Of a stretch of DNA of 64,000 nt, positions 39,145 through 49,289 are shown in pieces (within the stretch, counting starts at the first letter, position 1; every line of letters begins with the position of its first letter). The stretch covers positions 124,001 to 188,000 of the forward strand of contig NZ_JAADJT010000006.1 of assembly GCF_011090165.1 (NCBI RefSeq), written 5' to 3'. The DNA is from Duganella aceris. GTDB taxonomy: Bacteria > Pseudomonadota > Gammaproteobacteria > Burkholderiales > Burkholderiaceae_D. Below the pieces are notes generated by a model. It had not been told where the DNA came from. It saw nothing but the letters and a program-made list of their open reading frames with translations, and did no database searches. The translations under genes and the position numbers were made by a program.

Positions 39145-39660
39145 ATGCAAAATCACTTTGAGCTGTTCAATCTGCCACAGCAATTCGCCGTGGACGCGGG
39201 GGCGCTGGACAGCGCCTATCGCGACGTGCAGAGCCGCGTGCATCCCGACAAATTCGTCAATGCCACCGACGCCGAAAAGCGCGTCGCGATGCAGTGGGCC
39301 ACCCGCGCCAACGAAGCCTATCAGACCCTGAAAAATCCGCAGAAGCGCGCGCAGTACATGTGCGAGCTGCATGGCGTCGATTTGCAGACCGAGTCGAATA
39401 CTTCGATGCCGATGGCCTTCCTGATGCAGCAGATGGAGTGGCGCGAAGAGTTGGGCGACGCCCGCGCCGGCAAGGACAGCGACGCGCTGGAGGCGCTGGA
39501 CAAGCAGCTGCGCAACGCGCGCAAGGAACAGCTGGCGGAAATCGAGCAGCAGATCGCCGCCGACGACTTCGCGCAAGCCGCGCAAGGCGTGCGCGCGCTG
39601 ATGTTCCTGGAAAAATTCGGCGAAGAAGTCCGCTTCGCCTTTGAAGCAATCGAAGCCTGA
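39145..39660 (+). CDS. hscB: Fe-S cluster co-chaperone HscB
   Basis: A 171-residue J-type co-chaperone. The N-terminal J domain carries the HPDKF motif (about residue 33) that stimulates HscA, and the C-terminal three-helix domain (about 85-170) binds IscU. It targets IscU to HscA for cluster release. The usual order hscB-hscA is kept, but a 65-bp gap with a perfect hairpin separates the two. Confidence 0.96.
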   Translation: MQNHFELFNLPQQFAVDAGALDSAYRDVQSRVHPDKFVNATDAEKRVAMQWATRANEAYQTLKNPQKRAQYMCELHGVDLQTESNTSMPMAFLMQQMEWREELGDARAGKDSDALEALDKQLRNARKEQLAEIEQQIAADDFAQAAQGVRALMFLEKFGEEVRFAFEAIEA

Positions 39661-39665
39661 AAGTA

Positions 39666-39686
39666 GGGCGCACTTTGGGTGCGCCC
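39666..39686 (+). other. Intercistronic hairpin between hscB and hscA
   Basis: GGGCGCAC and GTGCGCCC form a perfect 8-bp stem with a 5-base loop (TTTGG). There is no following T-run. An mRNA-processing or stability role, or a partial terminator, is possible. Confidence 0.5.
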
Positions 39687-39725
39687 TTGCCGTGTCAGGC
39701 GCAATAAAAATTACAGGTCTTACTC

Positions 39726-41606
<1,881 letters not shown>

Positions 41607-41629
41607 ATTAAAAAACTCAGAGGTATCAA

Positions 41630-41971
41630 GTGCCACAAATCGTATTCCTGCCCCACGCCAAACTGTGCCCGGACGGCGCCGTCGTTGAAGCCCAGCCAGG
41701 CAAGACCCTGTGCGACGTCATGCTTGAAAATGACATCCACATCGAGCACGCGTGCGAAAAATCCTGCGCCTGCACCACTTGCCACGTGCTGGTGCGCGAA
41801 GGCTTCAACTCGCTGAGCGAAGCCAGCGAGACCGAAGAAGACCTGCTGGATAAAGCCTGGGGCCTGGAAGCGGTATCGCGCCTGTCCTGCCAGTCGGTGA
41901 TCGCCGACGAGGACCTGGTCGTCGAAATCCCGAAATACACCATCAACCACGCAAGCGAAGGCGGACACTGA
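41630..41971 (+). CDS. fdx: Isc-type [2Fe-2S] ferredoxin
   Basis: A 113-residue adrenodoxin-type ferredoxin. Cluster ligands are visible as [10 protein letters not shown] (Cys-x5-Cys-x2-Cys, about residues 42-51) and LSCQS near 87. It supplies electrons for cluster assembly on IscU. The start is a GTG at 41630 behind CAGAGG. The gene is followed by iscX after 1 bp. Confidence 0.96.
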   Translation: MPQIVFLPHAKLCPDGAVVEAQPGKTLCDVMLENDIHIEHACEKSCACTTCHVLVREGFNSLSEASETEEDLLDKAWGLEAVSRLSCQSVIADEDLVVEIPKYTINHASEGGH

Positions 41972-41972
41972 T

Positions 41973-42167
41973 ATGAAGTGGACGGACATCACCGCGATTG
42001 CGGAAGCGCTTTACGATAAGTACCCGGATATCGATCCGCTGACTATCCGCTTCACCGATCTGCACAACTGGATCGTCACGCTCGAAGAATTCGACGACGA
42101 CCACACGCGCGGCGGTGAGAAAGTCCTGGAAGCGGTACAGCAGGCGTGGATCGATGAAGCCGAGTAA
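41973..42167 (+). CDS. iscX: IscX (YfhJ) acidic Fe-S assembly regulator
   Basis: A 64-residue acidic protein ([19 protein letters not shown]) with the IscX signature [19 protein letters not shown]. It binds IscS and iron and tunes cluster assembly. Its 3' end overlaps the downstream methyltransferase start by 14 bp, which ties that gene to the isc transcript. Confidence 0.96.
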   Translation: MKWTDITAIAEALYDKYPDIDPLTIRFTDLHNWIVTLEEFDDDHTRGGEKVLEAVQQAWIDEAE

Positions 42168-43053
42168 GCCAGCGGCGAAGACCGCTCCCGCGAAGATCGG
42201 CGCCACCGTCACCGGCGCCGACAACATGCCCGAGATCCGCGAAGGCCAGACCGTCGCGCTGCTGCAGGAGCTGCACATCCTGACCCGCGACGGCAAGATG
42301 AACCAGGACAGCCGCCGCAAGCTGAAACAGGTCTACCACCTGTACCAGTTCATCGAACCGCTGCTGAAACAGGTGCTGGCCGAGAAAGACAGCGTCTCGC
42401 TGGTCGATCACGGCGCCGGCAAGTCCTACCTCGGCTTCATCATCTACGACCTGTTCTTCAAGGCGCTAGAGGACAAGTCGCATATCTACGGTATCGAGAC
42501 GCGTGAAGAACTGGTCGCGCGCTCGCAGGAGCTGGCGGCGAAGTTCAACTTCCCCGGCATGTCCTTCCTGCCGCTGTCGGTGGCCGAGTCCACCGAATCG
42601 AAGCTGCTGCCGGAACAGATCGACATCGTCACCGCGCTCCACGCCTGCAATACCGCGACCGACGACGCGATCCAGTTCGCGCTGAAGAAGAAGGCCAGGC
42701 ATATGGTGCTGGTGCCGTGCTGCCAGGCCGAAGTGGCCTCGGTGCTGAAGAAGAACAAGGGCCAGTCGCTGGGCAAGTCCGCGCTGACCGAGATCTGGCG
42801 TCACCCGATCCACACCCGCGAATTCGGCAGCCAGATCACCAACGTACTGCGTTGCCTGCAACTGGAAGCGCACGGCTACGAGGTAACCGTGACCGAGCTG
42901 GTAGGATGGGAGCACTCGATGAAGAATGAACTGATCATCGCGACCTACAAGAACCTGCCGCGCAAGCGTCCCGCCGAGCGCCTGAAAGAGGTGCTGGAGA
43001 CCGTGGGCCTGGAAGAAATGAACAAGCGCTTCTTTAGCGAAGAGACCATCTGA
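42154..43053 (+). CDS. Predicted SAM-dependent methyltransferase downstream of isc
   Basis: A 299-residue protein with a class-I methyltransferase core: glycine-rich motif [19 protein letters not shown] (about residue 78) and later [11 protein letters not shown] and [11 protein letters not shown], like the Methyltransf_32 group that includes some RNA methyltransferases. The target is unknown. The ATG at 42154 lies inside iscX (14-bp overlap) and its stop shares one base with the ltaE ATG, so translation is probably coupled. A role linked to Fe-S supply is possible but is only inferred from position. Confidence 0.78.
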   Translation: MKPSKPAAKTAPAKIGATVTGADNMPEIREGQTVALLQELHILTRDGKMNQDSRRKLKQVYHLYQFIEPLLKQVLAEKDSVSLVDHGAGKSYLGFIIYDLFFKALEDKSHIYGIETREELVARSQELAAKFNFPGMSFLPLSVAESTESKLLPEQIDIVTALHACNTATDDAIQFALKKKARHMVLVPCCQAEVASVLKKNKGQSLGKSALTEIWRHPIHTREFGSQITNVLRCLQLEAHGYEVTVTELVGWEHSMKNELIIATYKNLPRKRPAERLKEVLETVGLEEMNKRFFSEETI

Positions 43054-44069
43054 TGAACCAGGAAAACTGGCTGGACCTGCGCAGCGACACCGTCACCCGC
43101 CCAAGCGCCGCGATGCGCGCCGCGATGAACGCGGCCGACGTCGGCGACGACGTCTACGGCGACGACCCGACCGTCAATCGTCTGCAGGAATACGCGGCGG
43201 ACTTGTTCGGCTACGAGGACGCTCTGTTCGCGCCGTCCGGGACGCAGAGCAACCTGCTGGCGCTGCTGGTCCATTGCGGTCGCGGCGACGAATACCTGGT
43301 GGGCCAGGAAGCGCATACCTACCGCTATGAAGCCGGCGGTGCGGCGGTCCTTGGCAGTATCCAGCCGCAGCCCATCATCAACCAGCCCGACGGCAGCATC
43401 GCGCTGGCCGATATCGCTTCGTACATCAAGCCGGACGATTTCCACTTCGCGCGCAGCAAGCTGCTGGCATTGGAAAACACCATCGGCGGCCGCGTGCTGC
43501 CGCTCGATTATCTGGAACGGGCGACCGCGCTGGCGCACGAGCGCGGCCTGGCCACGCACCTCGACGGCGCGCGCATCTGCAATGCCGCCGTCAAGCTGGG
43601 CGTCAGCCCGCGCGTCGCGGTGGCGGGCTTCGACTCGGTGTCGGTGTGCCTGTCCAAGGGCTTGGGCGCGCCGATCGGCTCCGTCCTGTGCGGCAGCAAA
43701 CCGCTGATCGCCGAGGCCAAGCGCTGGCGCAAGATGCTGGGCGGCGGCATGCGCCAGGCCGGCATGATCGCGGCCGGCGGCCTGTACGCGTTGGAGCACA
43801 ACTACGCGCGCCTGGCAGAGGACCACGACAACGCCGCCTACTTCGCCAGCGAGCTGGCCAAGTTCAAAGGCATCACGGTCAGCACGCCGCAGACCAACAT
43901 CTTCTATGTCGATGTCCCGCCCGACGCCTGCCGTGGCTTGAACGACGTGCTGCAACTGACGCGCATCCGCGTCTCGATGTCGCCAAAGCTGCGCATCGTC
44001 ACGCACATGGACGCCTCGCGCGACGATATCGATCGCGCCATCACCGTATTTGGAGATTTTTTCGGATGA
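43053..44069 (+). CDS. ltaE: Low-specificity L-threonine aldolase
   Basis: A 338-residue fold-type I pyridoxal-phosphate enzyme that splits threonine into glycine and acetaldehyde. Motifs include LRSDTVTRPS at the start, the THLDGARICNAAV stretch, and the cofactor-binding lysine in VCLSKGLGAPIGS (near residue 198). It overlaps the methyltransferase gene by 1 bp and the pseudouridine synthase gene by 4 bp, so it lies in the same transcription unit. Confidence 0.94.
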   Translation: MNQENWLDLRSDTVTRPSAAMRAAMNAADVGDDVYGDDPTVNRLQEYAADLFGYEDALFAPSGTQSNLLALLVHCGRGDEYLVGQEAHTYRYEAGGAAVLGSIQPQPIINQPDGSIALADIASYIKPDDFHFARSKLLALENTIGGRVLPLDYLERATALAHERGLATHLDGARICNAAVKLGVSPRVAVAGFDSVSVCLSKGLGAPIGSVLCGSKPLIAEAKRWRKMLGGGMRQAGMIAAGGLYALEHNYARLAEDHDNAAYFASELAKFKGITVSTPQTNIFYVDVPPDACRGLNDVLQLTRIRVSMSPKLRIVTHMDASRDDIDRAITVFGDFFG

Positions 44070-44761
44070 CCGAAACCAACGACAACGACAACACCGTTCG
44101 CCTGGCCAAGCGTCTGGCGGAAGAGCGCCCGTGTTCGCGCCGCGAAGCTGAACTCTATATCGAGGGCGGTTTCGTCAGCGTCGACGGCACGTTGGTCGAA
44201 GAAGCGGGCGCGCGCGTGACGATGGAACAGGTCATCACCGTCGCCGAGGATGCCACGCTGCTGGAGATCGTGCCGGTCACGATCCTGCTGAACAAGCCGG
44301 CCGGCGCGGCGCAACCGCTGCACCTGCTGAACGCCGAAAGCCTGACGCGCACCGCGCCGGGCCAGCGCTTTCTCAAGCGCCATGTCACGGGACAGGAACA
44401 GTACATGCCGCTGGACGCCAAGACCAGCGGCCTGACCGTGTTCACGCAAGACTTCCGCGTCAAGCGCAAGCTGGCCGATGAAGCGGCCAAGATGGAGCAG
44501 GAAATCATCGTCGAGGTGTCCGGCACCATCAGCGAGAACGGCCTGCAGCAACTGAACACGATCAACGGCAAGGTCAGCTGGCAGAACGAGACGCGGTTGC
44601 GCTTCGCCATCAAGAACCCGAAGCCGGGCCTGATCGAAAAGCTTTGCAAGGAAGTCGGCCTGACGGTGATCGCCATGAAGCGCATCCGCATCGGCCGCAT
44701 CGCGATGGCTAGCCTGCCGGTAGGTGAGTGGCGCTACTTGCAGGATCACGAACGCTTTTAG
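44066..44761 (+). CDS. RsuA/RluF-family pseudouridine synthase
   Basis: A 231-residue RNA pseudouridine synthase with an N-terminal S4 RNA-binding domain (RLAKRLAEERPCSRREAELYI...) and a catalytic domain holding the expected Asp in MPLDAKTSGLTVFTQD (about residue 115), followed by KRIRIGRIAMASLPVGEWRYL. The usual GRLD is altered to MPLD but the aspartate is kept. It should modify rRNA or tRNA uridine, closest in form to RluF. It is the last gene of the run that began with isc and is followed by a long palindrome. Confidence 0.85.
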   Translation: MTETNDNDNTVRLAKRLAEERPCSRREAELYIEGGFVSVDGTLVEEAGARVTMEQVITVAEDATLLEIVPVTILLNKPAGAAQPLHLLNAESLTRTAPGQRFLKRHVTGQEQYMPLDAKTSGLTVFTQDFRVKRKLADEAAKMEQEIIVEVSGTISENGLQQLNTINGKVSWQNETRLRFAIKNPKPGLIEKLCKEVGLTVIAMKRIRIGRIAMASLPVGEWRYLQDHERF

Positions 44762-44776
44762 AGTGAGCGTCGCAGC

Positions 44777-44844
44777 TACCCCGCAGGGCCACCCAGGGTC
44801 AGACCCCTTCGGGGTCTGACCCTGGCGTGCCGCCGTGCGGGGTA
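44777..44844. repeat. Nested palindrome (REP-like / bidirectional terminator)
   Basis: The inner stem is a perfect 15-bp inverted repeat, CCAGGGTCAGACCCC and its complement (44793-44825), with a 3-base TTC loop. An outer perfect 9-bp arm, TACCCCGCA / TGCGGGGTA, flanks it at 44777-44785 and 44836-44844. It lies between two convergent genes. The GGGTCAGA core resembles the ends of the inverted repeat at 54478-54597, suggesting a dispersed REP-type family; termination from both sides is also likely. Confidence 0.7.
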
Positions 44845-44846
44845 AT

Positions 44847-46982
44847 TTACTTGCCGCTGGTTTGTGACAAGATGAACGCGTAGGTATCGGCCATCTCCGC
44901 ATCCTGCTGCGCGCGGGTCGAGCCCATGCCGTGGCCGGCGTCGAAATCCACCCTGAGAATCACAGGCTTGCCGCTGGCGGTGGCGGTCTGCAAACGCGCC
45001 GCCATCTTCGCCGGATGGAACGGGGCGACGCGCGGATCGGTCACGCCGGTGGTCAGCATGATGGCCGGATAGCGCGTGCCGTCCACCACCTGCTGGTAAC
45101 TGTCGATGCTCTTCAGCGCTTTGAAGCCGGCCGGATCGGTGATCGCTCCCCATTCCGGTTCCTCGCCATAGCTGTTCTGCTCCGCCACGTAGCGCAGCGG
45201 ATTGTGCCAGCCGACGCCCGACACCACCACCGAGAACAGGTCCGGCCGCTCCTCCAGCGCGCGGCCCACGGTGATACCGCCCGCCGAACGTCCGCCGATA
45301 GCCTGGTAGGCCTTCGAGGTGTAGCCCTGCGCCTGGATATCCTCGCACACCGCGATCAGATCGCGCCAGGTGTTCGGCTTGTTCTCCAGCTGCCCGGCGC
45401 GATGCCATTCGCGTCCGAACTCGCCGCCGCCGCGCACATTCGCGTAGCCGACCACGCCGCCCTGGTCGACGAAGGCCAGCGTGCGCCCCGCGAACGCCGG
45501 CGTATAGGCCGACGCGCCGTAGCTGCCGTAGGCCTGGATGAAGGCGGGGTTCTTGCCGTCCATCTTCAGGCCTTTTTTATAGATCAGGCTATATGGGATC
45601 CTGGTGCCGTCCTTGGCGGTGGCGTAGCGCCGCTCGGTGGTGTAGGCGCTGACGTCGATGGCCGGCTTGGGCGTGATGCCGGTGTCGGCCAGCGCGCCGT
45701 CGGCGCCCACCGACCAGATGCCGGTCGGTTGCAGCCAGCCGGACAGGATCGCCAGCGCGCCCGGCGCGTCGTCGTCGGCGGCGATCGAGGCCAGCGTGCC
45801 GTCGAAGGGCAGGGCGATGTTGGTCAGTTTGCCGTCCGCGCCGAGGCGCTGCAGTTTGCCCAGGCCGCCGTCCATCGCCTTGATGTACAGGCCGTCCTTG
45901 GCGCGCGCCGTGCCTTGCAGGACCAGCGCCGATTCCGGCACCACTTCGCTTGCCGTCGGCAACGCCGGCGCCTTGGCCGAGGTTTTCAGCAGGCGGCCGC
46001 GCGGGTGCTTGAGCGTCGACAGCAGATACAGGTCGTCGCCGTGCAGATCGAAGTCGGTGACTTCGTCGGCGAAGTCGGCGGCCTGCTTCCATTTCGCCTT
46101 GCCCGCCAGGACGTCCTTCAACGGCGCGGTGTAGAAGCGCTTCTCTTCGCGCACGTCGGCCAGCATCAGCACCGCGTGGTCGGAGTGGCCGCTGACGCTG
46201 ATGTAGGGTGACTGGATTTTTTCATACGCCACCGCCGGGTCGAGGCCGCGCTTCATCAGCACCGGATCCTTGGCCGCGTCGCTGCCGACCTTGTGGAAGC
46301 GCACCTGCGAATCCAGGTAGCGCTCCGGCGTGTTGACCTTGTTGGTCAGCTGGTTGTAGAAGAAGCCGGAGCCGTCGGCCAGCCAGCTCGGACTGGCGGC
46401 CTGCGTGTCGGCGATGCGCTCCTTGAGCACCGCGCCGGTGCGCACGTCCATGATGTGCAGCACCGAGTCCTCGCTGCCGTCCTTCGACAGGCCGTAGGCG
46501 AGCCTGGCGCCGTCCGGCGAGGCCTCCCACCAGTCCAGCGAGACGTGGCTGGTCTTGGTATCGAGCTTGGTGGGATCGACCAGCACGCGGTCCTTGCCGC
46601 CTTCGCGGACGAACAGTTTGAAGTTGTTGGCGCCGGCCGGACGCTGTTGATAGAACAGCCGCGCGCCGGCTTTCTGCACCCGCGCCGGCGCGGCGATGTC
46701 GCCGGACAGTTGCTGGATGCGGGTCAGCAGTGCATCGCGTTTCGGCAGCTCGTCGAGCACGCCGCGCGCGTGCGCGTTCTGCTGCTTGAGGAAGGGCAGC
46801 CATTCCGGATCCTTGTCGTTCTCCATCCAGCGATAGCGGTCGGCGACGGCTTCGCCGAAATAGGTGTCGGTGACGGGTTCGACGCGGGCGACGGGGGCGG
46901 GCGGGATCGGTTTGGCCGCCATGGCGGCGGAGCCGGTCAGGGAGATCGTGGCCCCGACCATCAGATTGGTGAGCTTGCTCAT
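44847..46982 (-). CDS. Exported prolyl oligopeptidase family (S9) serine peptidase
   Basis: A 711-residue protein with a signal peptide (residues 1-22, ending AAMAA), a beta-propeller gating domain (about 85-440) and an alpha/beta-hydrolase domain. The catalytic triad is visible: Ser in GGRSAGGITVGRALEERP (about 555), Asp in TGVTDPRVAPFHP (about 640) and His in DAGHGMGSTRAQ (about 676). It should cleave short proline-containing peptides in the periplasm. The length matches the family. It stands alone between the palindrome and an inverted repeat just upstream of its start. Confidence 0.93.
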   Translation of the reverse strand: MSKLTNLMVGATISLTGSAAMAAKPIPPAPVARVEPVTDTYFGEAVADRYRWMENDKDPEWLPFLKQQNAHARGVLDELPKRDALLTRIQQLSGDIAAPARVQKAGARLFYQQRPAGANNFKLFVREGGKDRVLVDPTKLDTKTSHVSLDWWEASPDGARLAYGLSKDGSEDSVLHIMDVRTGAVLKERIADTQAASPSWLADGSGFFYNQLTNKVNTPERYLDSQVRFHKVGSDAAKDPVLMKRGLDPAVAYEKIQSPYISVSGHSDHAVLMLADVREEKRFYTAPLKDVLAGKAKWKQAADFADEVTDFDLHGDDLYLLSTLKHPRGRLLKTSAKAPALPTASEVVPESALVLQGTARAKDGLYIKAMDGGLGKLQRLGADGKLTNIALPFDGTLASIAADDDAPGALAILSGWLQPTGIWSVGADGALADTGITPKPAIDVSAYTTERRYATAKDGTRIPYSLIYKKGLKMDGKNPAFIQAYGSYGASAYTPAFAGRTLAFVDQGGVVGYANVRGGGEFGREWHRAGQLENKPNTWRDLIAVCEDIQAQGYTSKAYQAIGGRSAGGITVGRALEERPDLFSVVVSGVGWHNPLRYVAEQNSYGEEPEWGAITDPAGFKALKSIDSYQQVVDGTRYPAIMLTTGVTDPRVAPFHPAKMAARLQTATASGKPVILRVDFDAGHGMGSTRAQQDAEMADTYAFILSQTSGK

Positions 46983-46991
46983 TGCGATCCT

Positions 46992-47020
46992 CTGTGGCGG
47001 AAAATCTTATTCTGCCACAG
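46992..47020. repeat. Inverted repeat upstream of the prolyl oligopeptidase gene
   Basis: CTGTGGC (46992-46998) and GCCACAG (47014-47020) form a perfect 7-bp dyad with a 15-base spacer, between the RDD gene end and the peptidase start. It could be an operator or a weak terminator for the RDD operon; no T-run follows. Confidence 0.35.
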
Positions 47021-47027
47021 GGAATTG

Positions 47028-47555
47028 CTAATTTTTTACTTTCTTCTTCTTTTCCGGCGCCGGCAGCTGGATCAGGCGGGTGCCGGTCAGCTTGTCGTGC
47101 AAGAACTGGCGGTCCTTGTCGAAGAAGGCCGTCAGCGACCACAGCAGGATGCCGGCCAACACCGCGCCCAGCGCTTGCCACTTGTGCAGGCCGAACACCA
47201 GGCATACCAACAGCGCCGGCAGCACCCACATCCAGCTCAGCAGGTAGCGCACGGCGGCGGTCTGCAACGACAGATGGCTGTGGCCGGGACGCACGAGCTT
47301 GAGGCGCCAGGTCTTCATCGCCAGGGTCTGGCCCTGACGGCTCCACTGATGGATGAAGTAGACGCCCAGCACCAGGAAGGCCAGCGCCTGCCGCATGTGC
47401 TCGATCAGCGGCGTGTGGCGCGCGCCGGTGGCCACTTCGAAAATCAGGAACGGCAGGAACAGCGCCGCGAAGGCCAGCAGCGACTCGTACACCATCGAAA
47501 TCAGACGGCGCTTCACGGACGGGATGGTGACGGTCACCGGCGGATTATTTGACAT
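47028..47555 (-). CDS. RDD-family membrane protein
   Basis: A 175-residue inner-membrane protein with the RDD fold. An early 'KRRLISMVYESLLAFAALFLPFL' helix is followed by a second at about 60-75, the WRLKLVRP motif, and two more helices at about 105-145. RDD proteins are of varied or unknown transport function; some are involved in sodium export. Its start lies inside the DUF3106 gene (11-bp overlap). It is the last gene of the ECF sigma operon. Confidence 0.85.
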   Translation of the reverse strand: MSNNPPVTVTIPSVKRRLISMVYESLLAFAALFLPFLIFEVATGARHTPLIEHMRQALAFLVLGVYFIHQWSRQGQTLAMKTWRLKLVRPGHSHLSLQTAAVRYLLSWMWVLPALLVCLVFGLHKWQALGAVLAGILLWSLTAFFDKDRQFLHDKLTGTRLIQLPAPEKKKKVKN

Positions 47556-48309
47556 TGCTGTTGACCGGAGGCGCGACCGGTGGAGCGGCTTGGGCGGGCG
47601 GCGCGGGCGTCGGCACCGGCGGCACCGGTGTGATGTTGGACGCGTTCGGCAGCGGGGCGTTCGGATCGGCGGCCGGCGCAGCGACCGGCGCGACCGGCGT
47701 CGCGACAGGCGCGGTGCCGCTGCTGCCGGCCGGCACCGTCGGCTTGATCGGCGCCACGGTCTTGACCTTGCTTTGCGCCGTGTTCGGCAGATTCGCGACC
47801 TGCTTCTTGACGGCGGCCTTGGCGGCCAGTTCCTTCTTCTGCTCGTCCGACAGCAACTGGTAGGATTCCCACGACATCGATTTCTGCGACGGATCGAGTT
47901 TCTGCGCGCGGGCGAAGTTCTGCCGCACCTGGCGCCGTTCTTCCGGCGTCATGCGCACCCACTCGCGCATGCGTTCCTGCACCCGCAGCTGCTCGTCCGG
48001 CTTCATCGCGGCGTAGCGCTTGACGATGCCCAGCCATTTTTGCTTGCGGATCGGTTCGATCTTGTCCCATTCGGCGGCCAACGGCTCCAGCGCCTGCTGC
48101 TGCGCCGGGGACAGATCCTTCCACATGATTTTTTCGGGCGGCTTGGCGGCGGCGTTCGCGCCGCCGATGGCTGAGGCGGCGGATTGCGCCGGCGCCGGTG
48201 CGCTACCGGACGCGTCGGACCGCGTCGCGACCCAGCCCGCGCCGGCCGCTGCTACCGCTAACACCGCCACTATTCCGGCGCCCCATCGTGCCCGACCGCT
48301 CCATGCCAT
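47545..48309 (-). CDS. DUF3106 protein, membrane-anchored
   Basis: A 254-residue protein with one N-terminal transmembrane helix (about 9-27), then the DUF3106 region (about 58-165) of regularly spaced helices (WKDLSPAQQQALEPLAAEWD, RMREWVRMTPEERRQVRQNF). A long low-complexity Pro/Ala tail follows. The repeated 'L-x-P-x-x-R/Q' helices resemble Spy/CpxP-like periplasmic sensors, so an envelope-stress role is a guess. It lies 3 bp after DUF3619 and overlaps RDD by 11 bp. Confidence 0.8.
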   Translation of the reverse strand: MAWSGRARWGAGIVAVLAVAAAGAGWVATRSDASGSAPAPAQSAASAIGGANAAAKPPEKIMWKDLSPAQQQALEPLAAEWDKIEPIRKQKWLGIVKRYAAMKPDEQLRVQERMREWVRMTPEERRQVRQNFARAQKLDPSQKSMSWESYQLLSDEQKKELAAKAAVKKQVANLPNTAQSKVKTVAPIKPTVPAGSSGTAPVATPVAPVAAPAADPNAPLPNASNITPVPPVPTPAPPAQAAPPVAPPVNSNVK

Positions 48310-48312
48310 AAC

Positions 48313-48723
48313 TTATTGCTCGCTTTGGTTCAGATAGGCGTTGAAACCGTGGTCCAGGTAGGCCGACAGCGGCAGTTCGTCCGACAGCACGGCGGCGTCG
48401 ATCTCGGCCAGATCGGCGATGCGTTCCTGCTGTTCGTACTGGTAGATGCCGATCAGGCCGCCGACCAGGGCCAGCAGCGGCAGAATCATGCCCATGCGGC
48501 CCAGCCACGCGAACGGTTGCGGCAGCAGCGAACCGCCGGCGGCGGCCAGCTCGGTCTTGGCGACGCGCACGCTCAGCGGCACGTCGACGTGCGCCTTCTT
48601 GCGGGCGAGCGCCATCTTGCGCGCCTGCGCCAGGCGGTCGGTGGTCGAGGCGGGCAGATCGTCCAGCGTCTCATTGAGCGCGTGACGCACCTTGTAAGCG
48701 AAGTTCAGATCATCGGTGTTCAT
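48313..48723 (-). CDS. DUF3619 protein, candidate anti-sigma partner
   Basis: A 136-residue protein with a cytoplasmic N-terminal helical part (NFAYKVRHALNETLDDLPAS), one transmembrane helix (about 80-100, MGMILPLLALVGGLIGIYQY) and a short periplasmic tail. The layout is that of a single-span anti-sigma factor. Its ATG overlaps the ECF sigma stop by 4 bp, the usual arrangement for such pairs. The regulatory role is inferred; DUF3619 itself is uncharacterised as far as I know. Confidence 0.78.
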   Translation of the reverse strand: MNTDDLNFAYKVRHALNETLDDLPASTTDRLAQARKMALARKKAHVDVPLSVRVAKTELAAAGGSLLPQPFAWLGRMGMILPLLALVGGLIGIYQYEQQERIADLAEIDAAVLSDELPLSAYLDHGFNAYLNQSEQ

Positions 48724-49289
48724 AGTTTTATTCCCTTGGCTTTGAGCGCTTCGGCAAGCGTATGTGTTGCACGTGAGCAATGCGTTTTCACGCTCCCCTC
48801 GGAACATCCCATCGCTTCGGCGGTTTCGGCCACGTCCATATCCTGCCAATAACGCATCAGGAAGGCTTCTCGTTGACGTGCCGGAAGCTTTTGTACTTCG
48901 GCATCGATGAGTTCCAGCGTTTGCTGGCGCTCGACCTTGTCCGCGCTCGACTCGCTGGCCTCGCTGCCGTCCTCGGCCGCAAGCGATTCGAGTATATCAA
49001 AGTCGTCATTGTCGCCGCCTGACGGGGCCATGCCGGAAAACAGGCTGACCCAGGTGTTGCGCACCTTTTCGCGGCGGAAGTAATCGAGGATGGTGGTCTG
49101 CAGGATGCGCTGGAACAGCATCGGCAGCTCGGCGGCCGGCTTGTCGCCATATTTCTCGGCGAGCTTGATCATCGCGTCCTGCACGATGTCCAGCGCGGAT
49201 TCGTCCTTGCGTACCGCGTACACGGCTTGTTTGAAGGCGCGCCGCTCGACGTTTTCGAGGAAGTCGGATAATTCTTTGTCTGTGGCCAC
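48720..49289 (-). CDS. ECF-type RNA polymerase sigma factor
   Basis: A 189-residue sigma-70 family factor of extracytoplasmic-function size. Region 2 spans about residues 10-80 (FKQAVYAVRKDESALDIVQDAMIKLAEKY, ILDYFRREKVRN) and region 4 about 125-180 (LPARQREAFLMRYWQDMDVAETAEAMGCSEGSVKTH). An acidic insert lies between them. The start is a GTG without an evident ribosome site, so it could be weakly translated or leaderless. It heads the sigma-DUF3619-DUF3106-RDD operon and may direct expression of that operon. Confidence 0.9.
   Translation of the reverse strand: MATDKELSDFLENVERRAFKQAVYAVRKDESALDIVQDAMIKLAEKYGDKPAAELPMLFQRILQTTILDYFRREKVRNTWVSLFSGMAPSGGDNDDFDILESLAAEDGSEASESSADKVERQQTLELIDAEVQKLPARQREAFLMRYWQDMDVAETAEAMGCSEGSVKTHCSRATHTLAEALKAKGIKL

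Noticed and set aside
48724..48849. Upstream extension of the DUF3619 gene
   Set aside because: It would overlap the sigma gene extensively; the ATG at 48723 in a 4-bp overlap is the normal arrangement.
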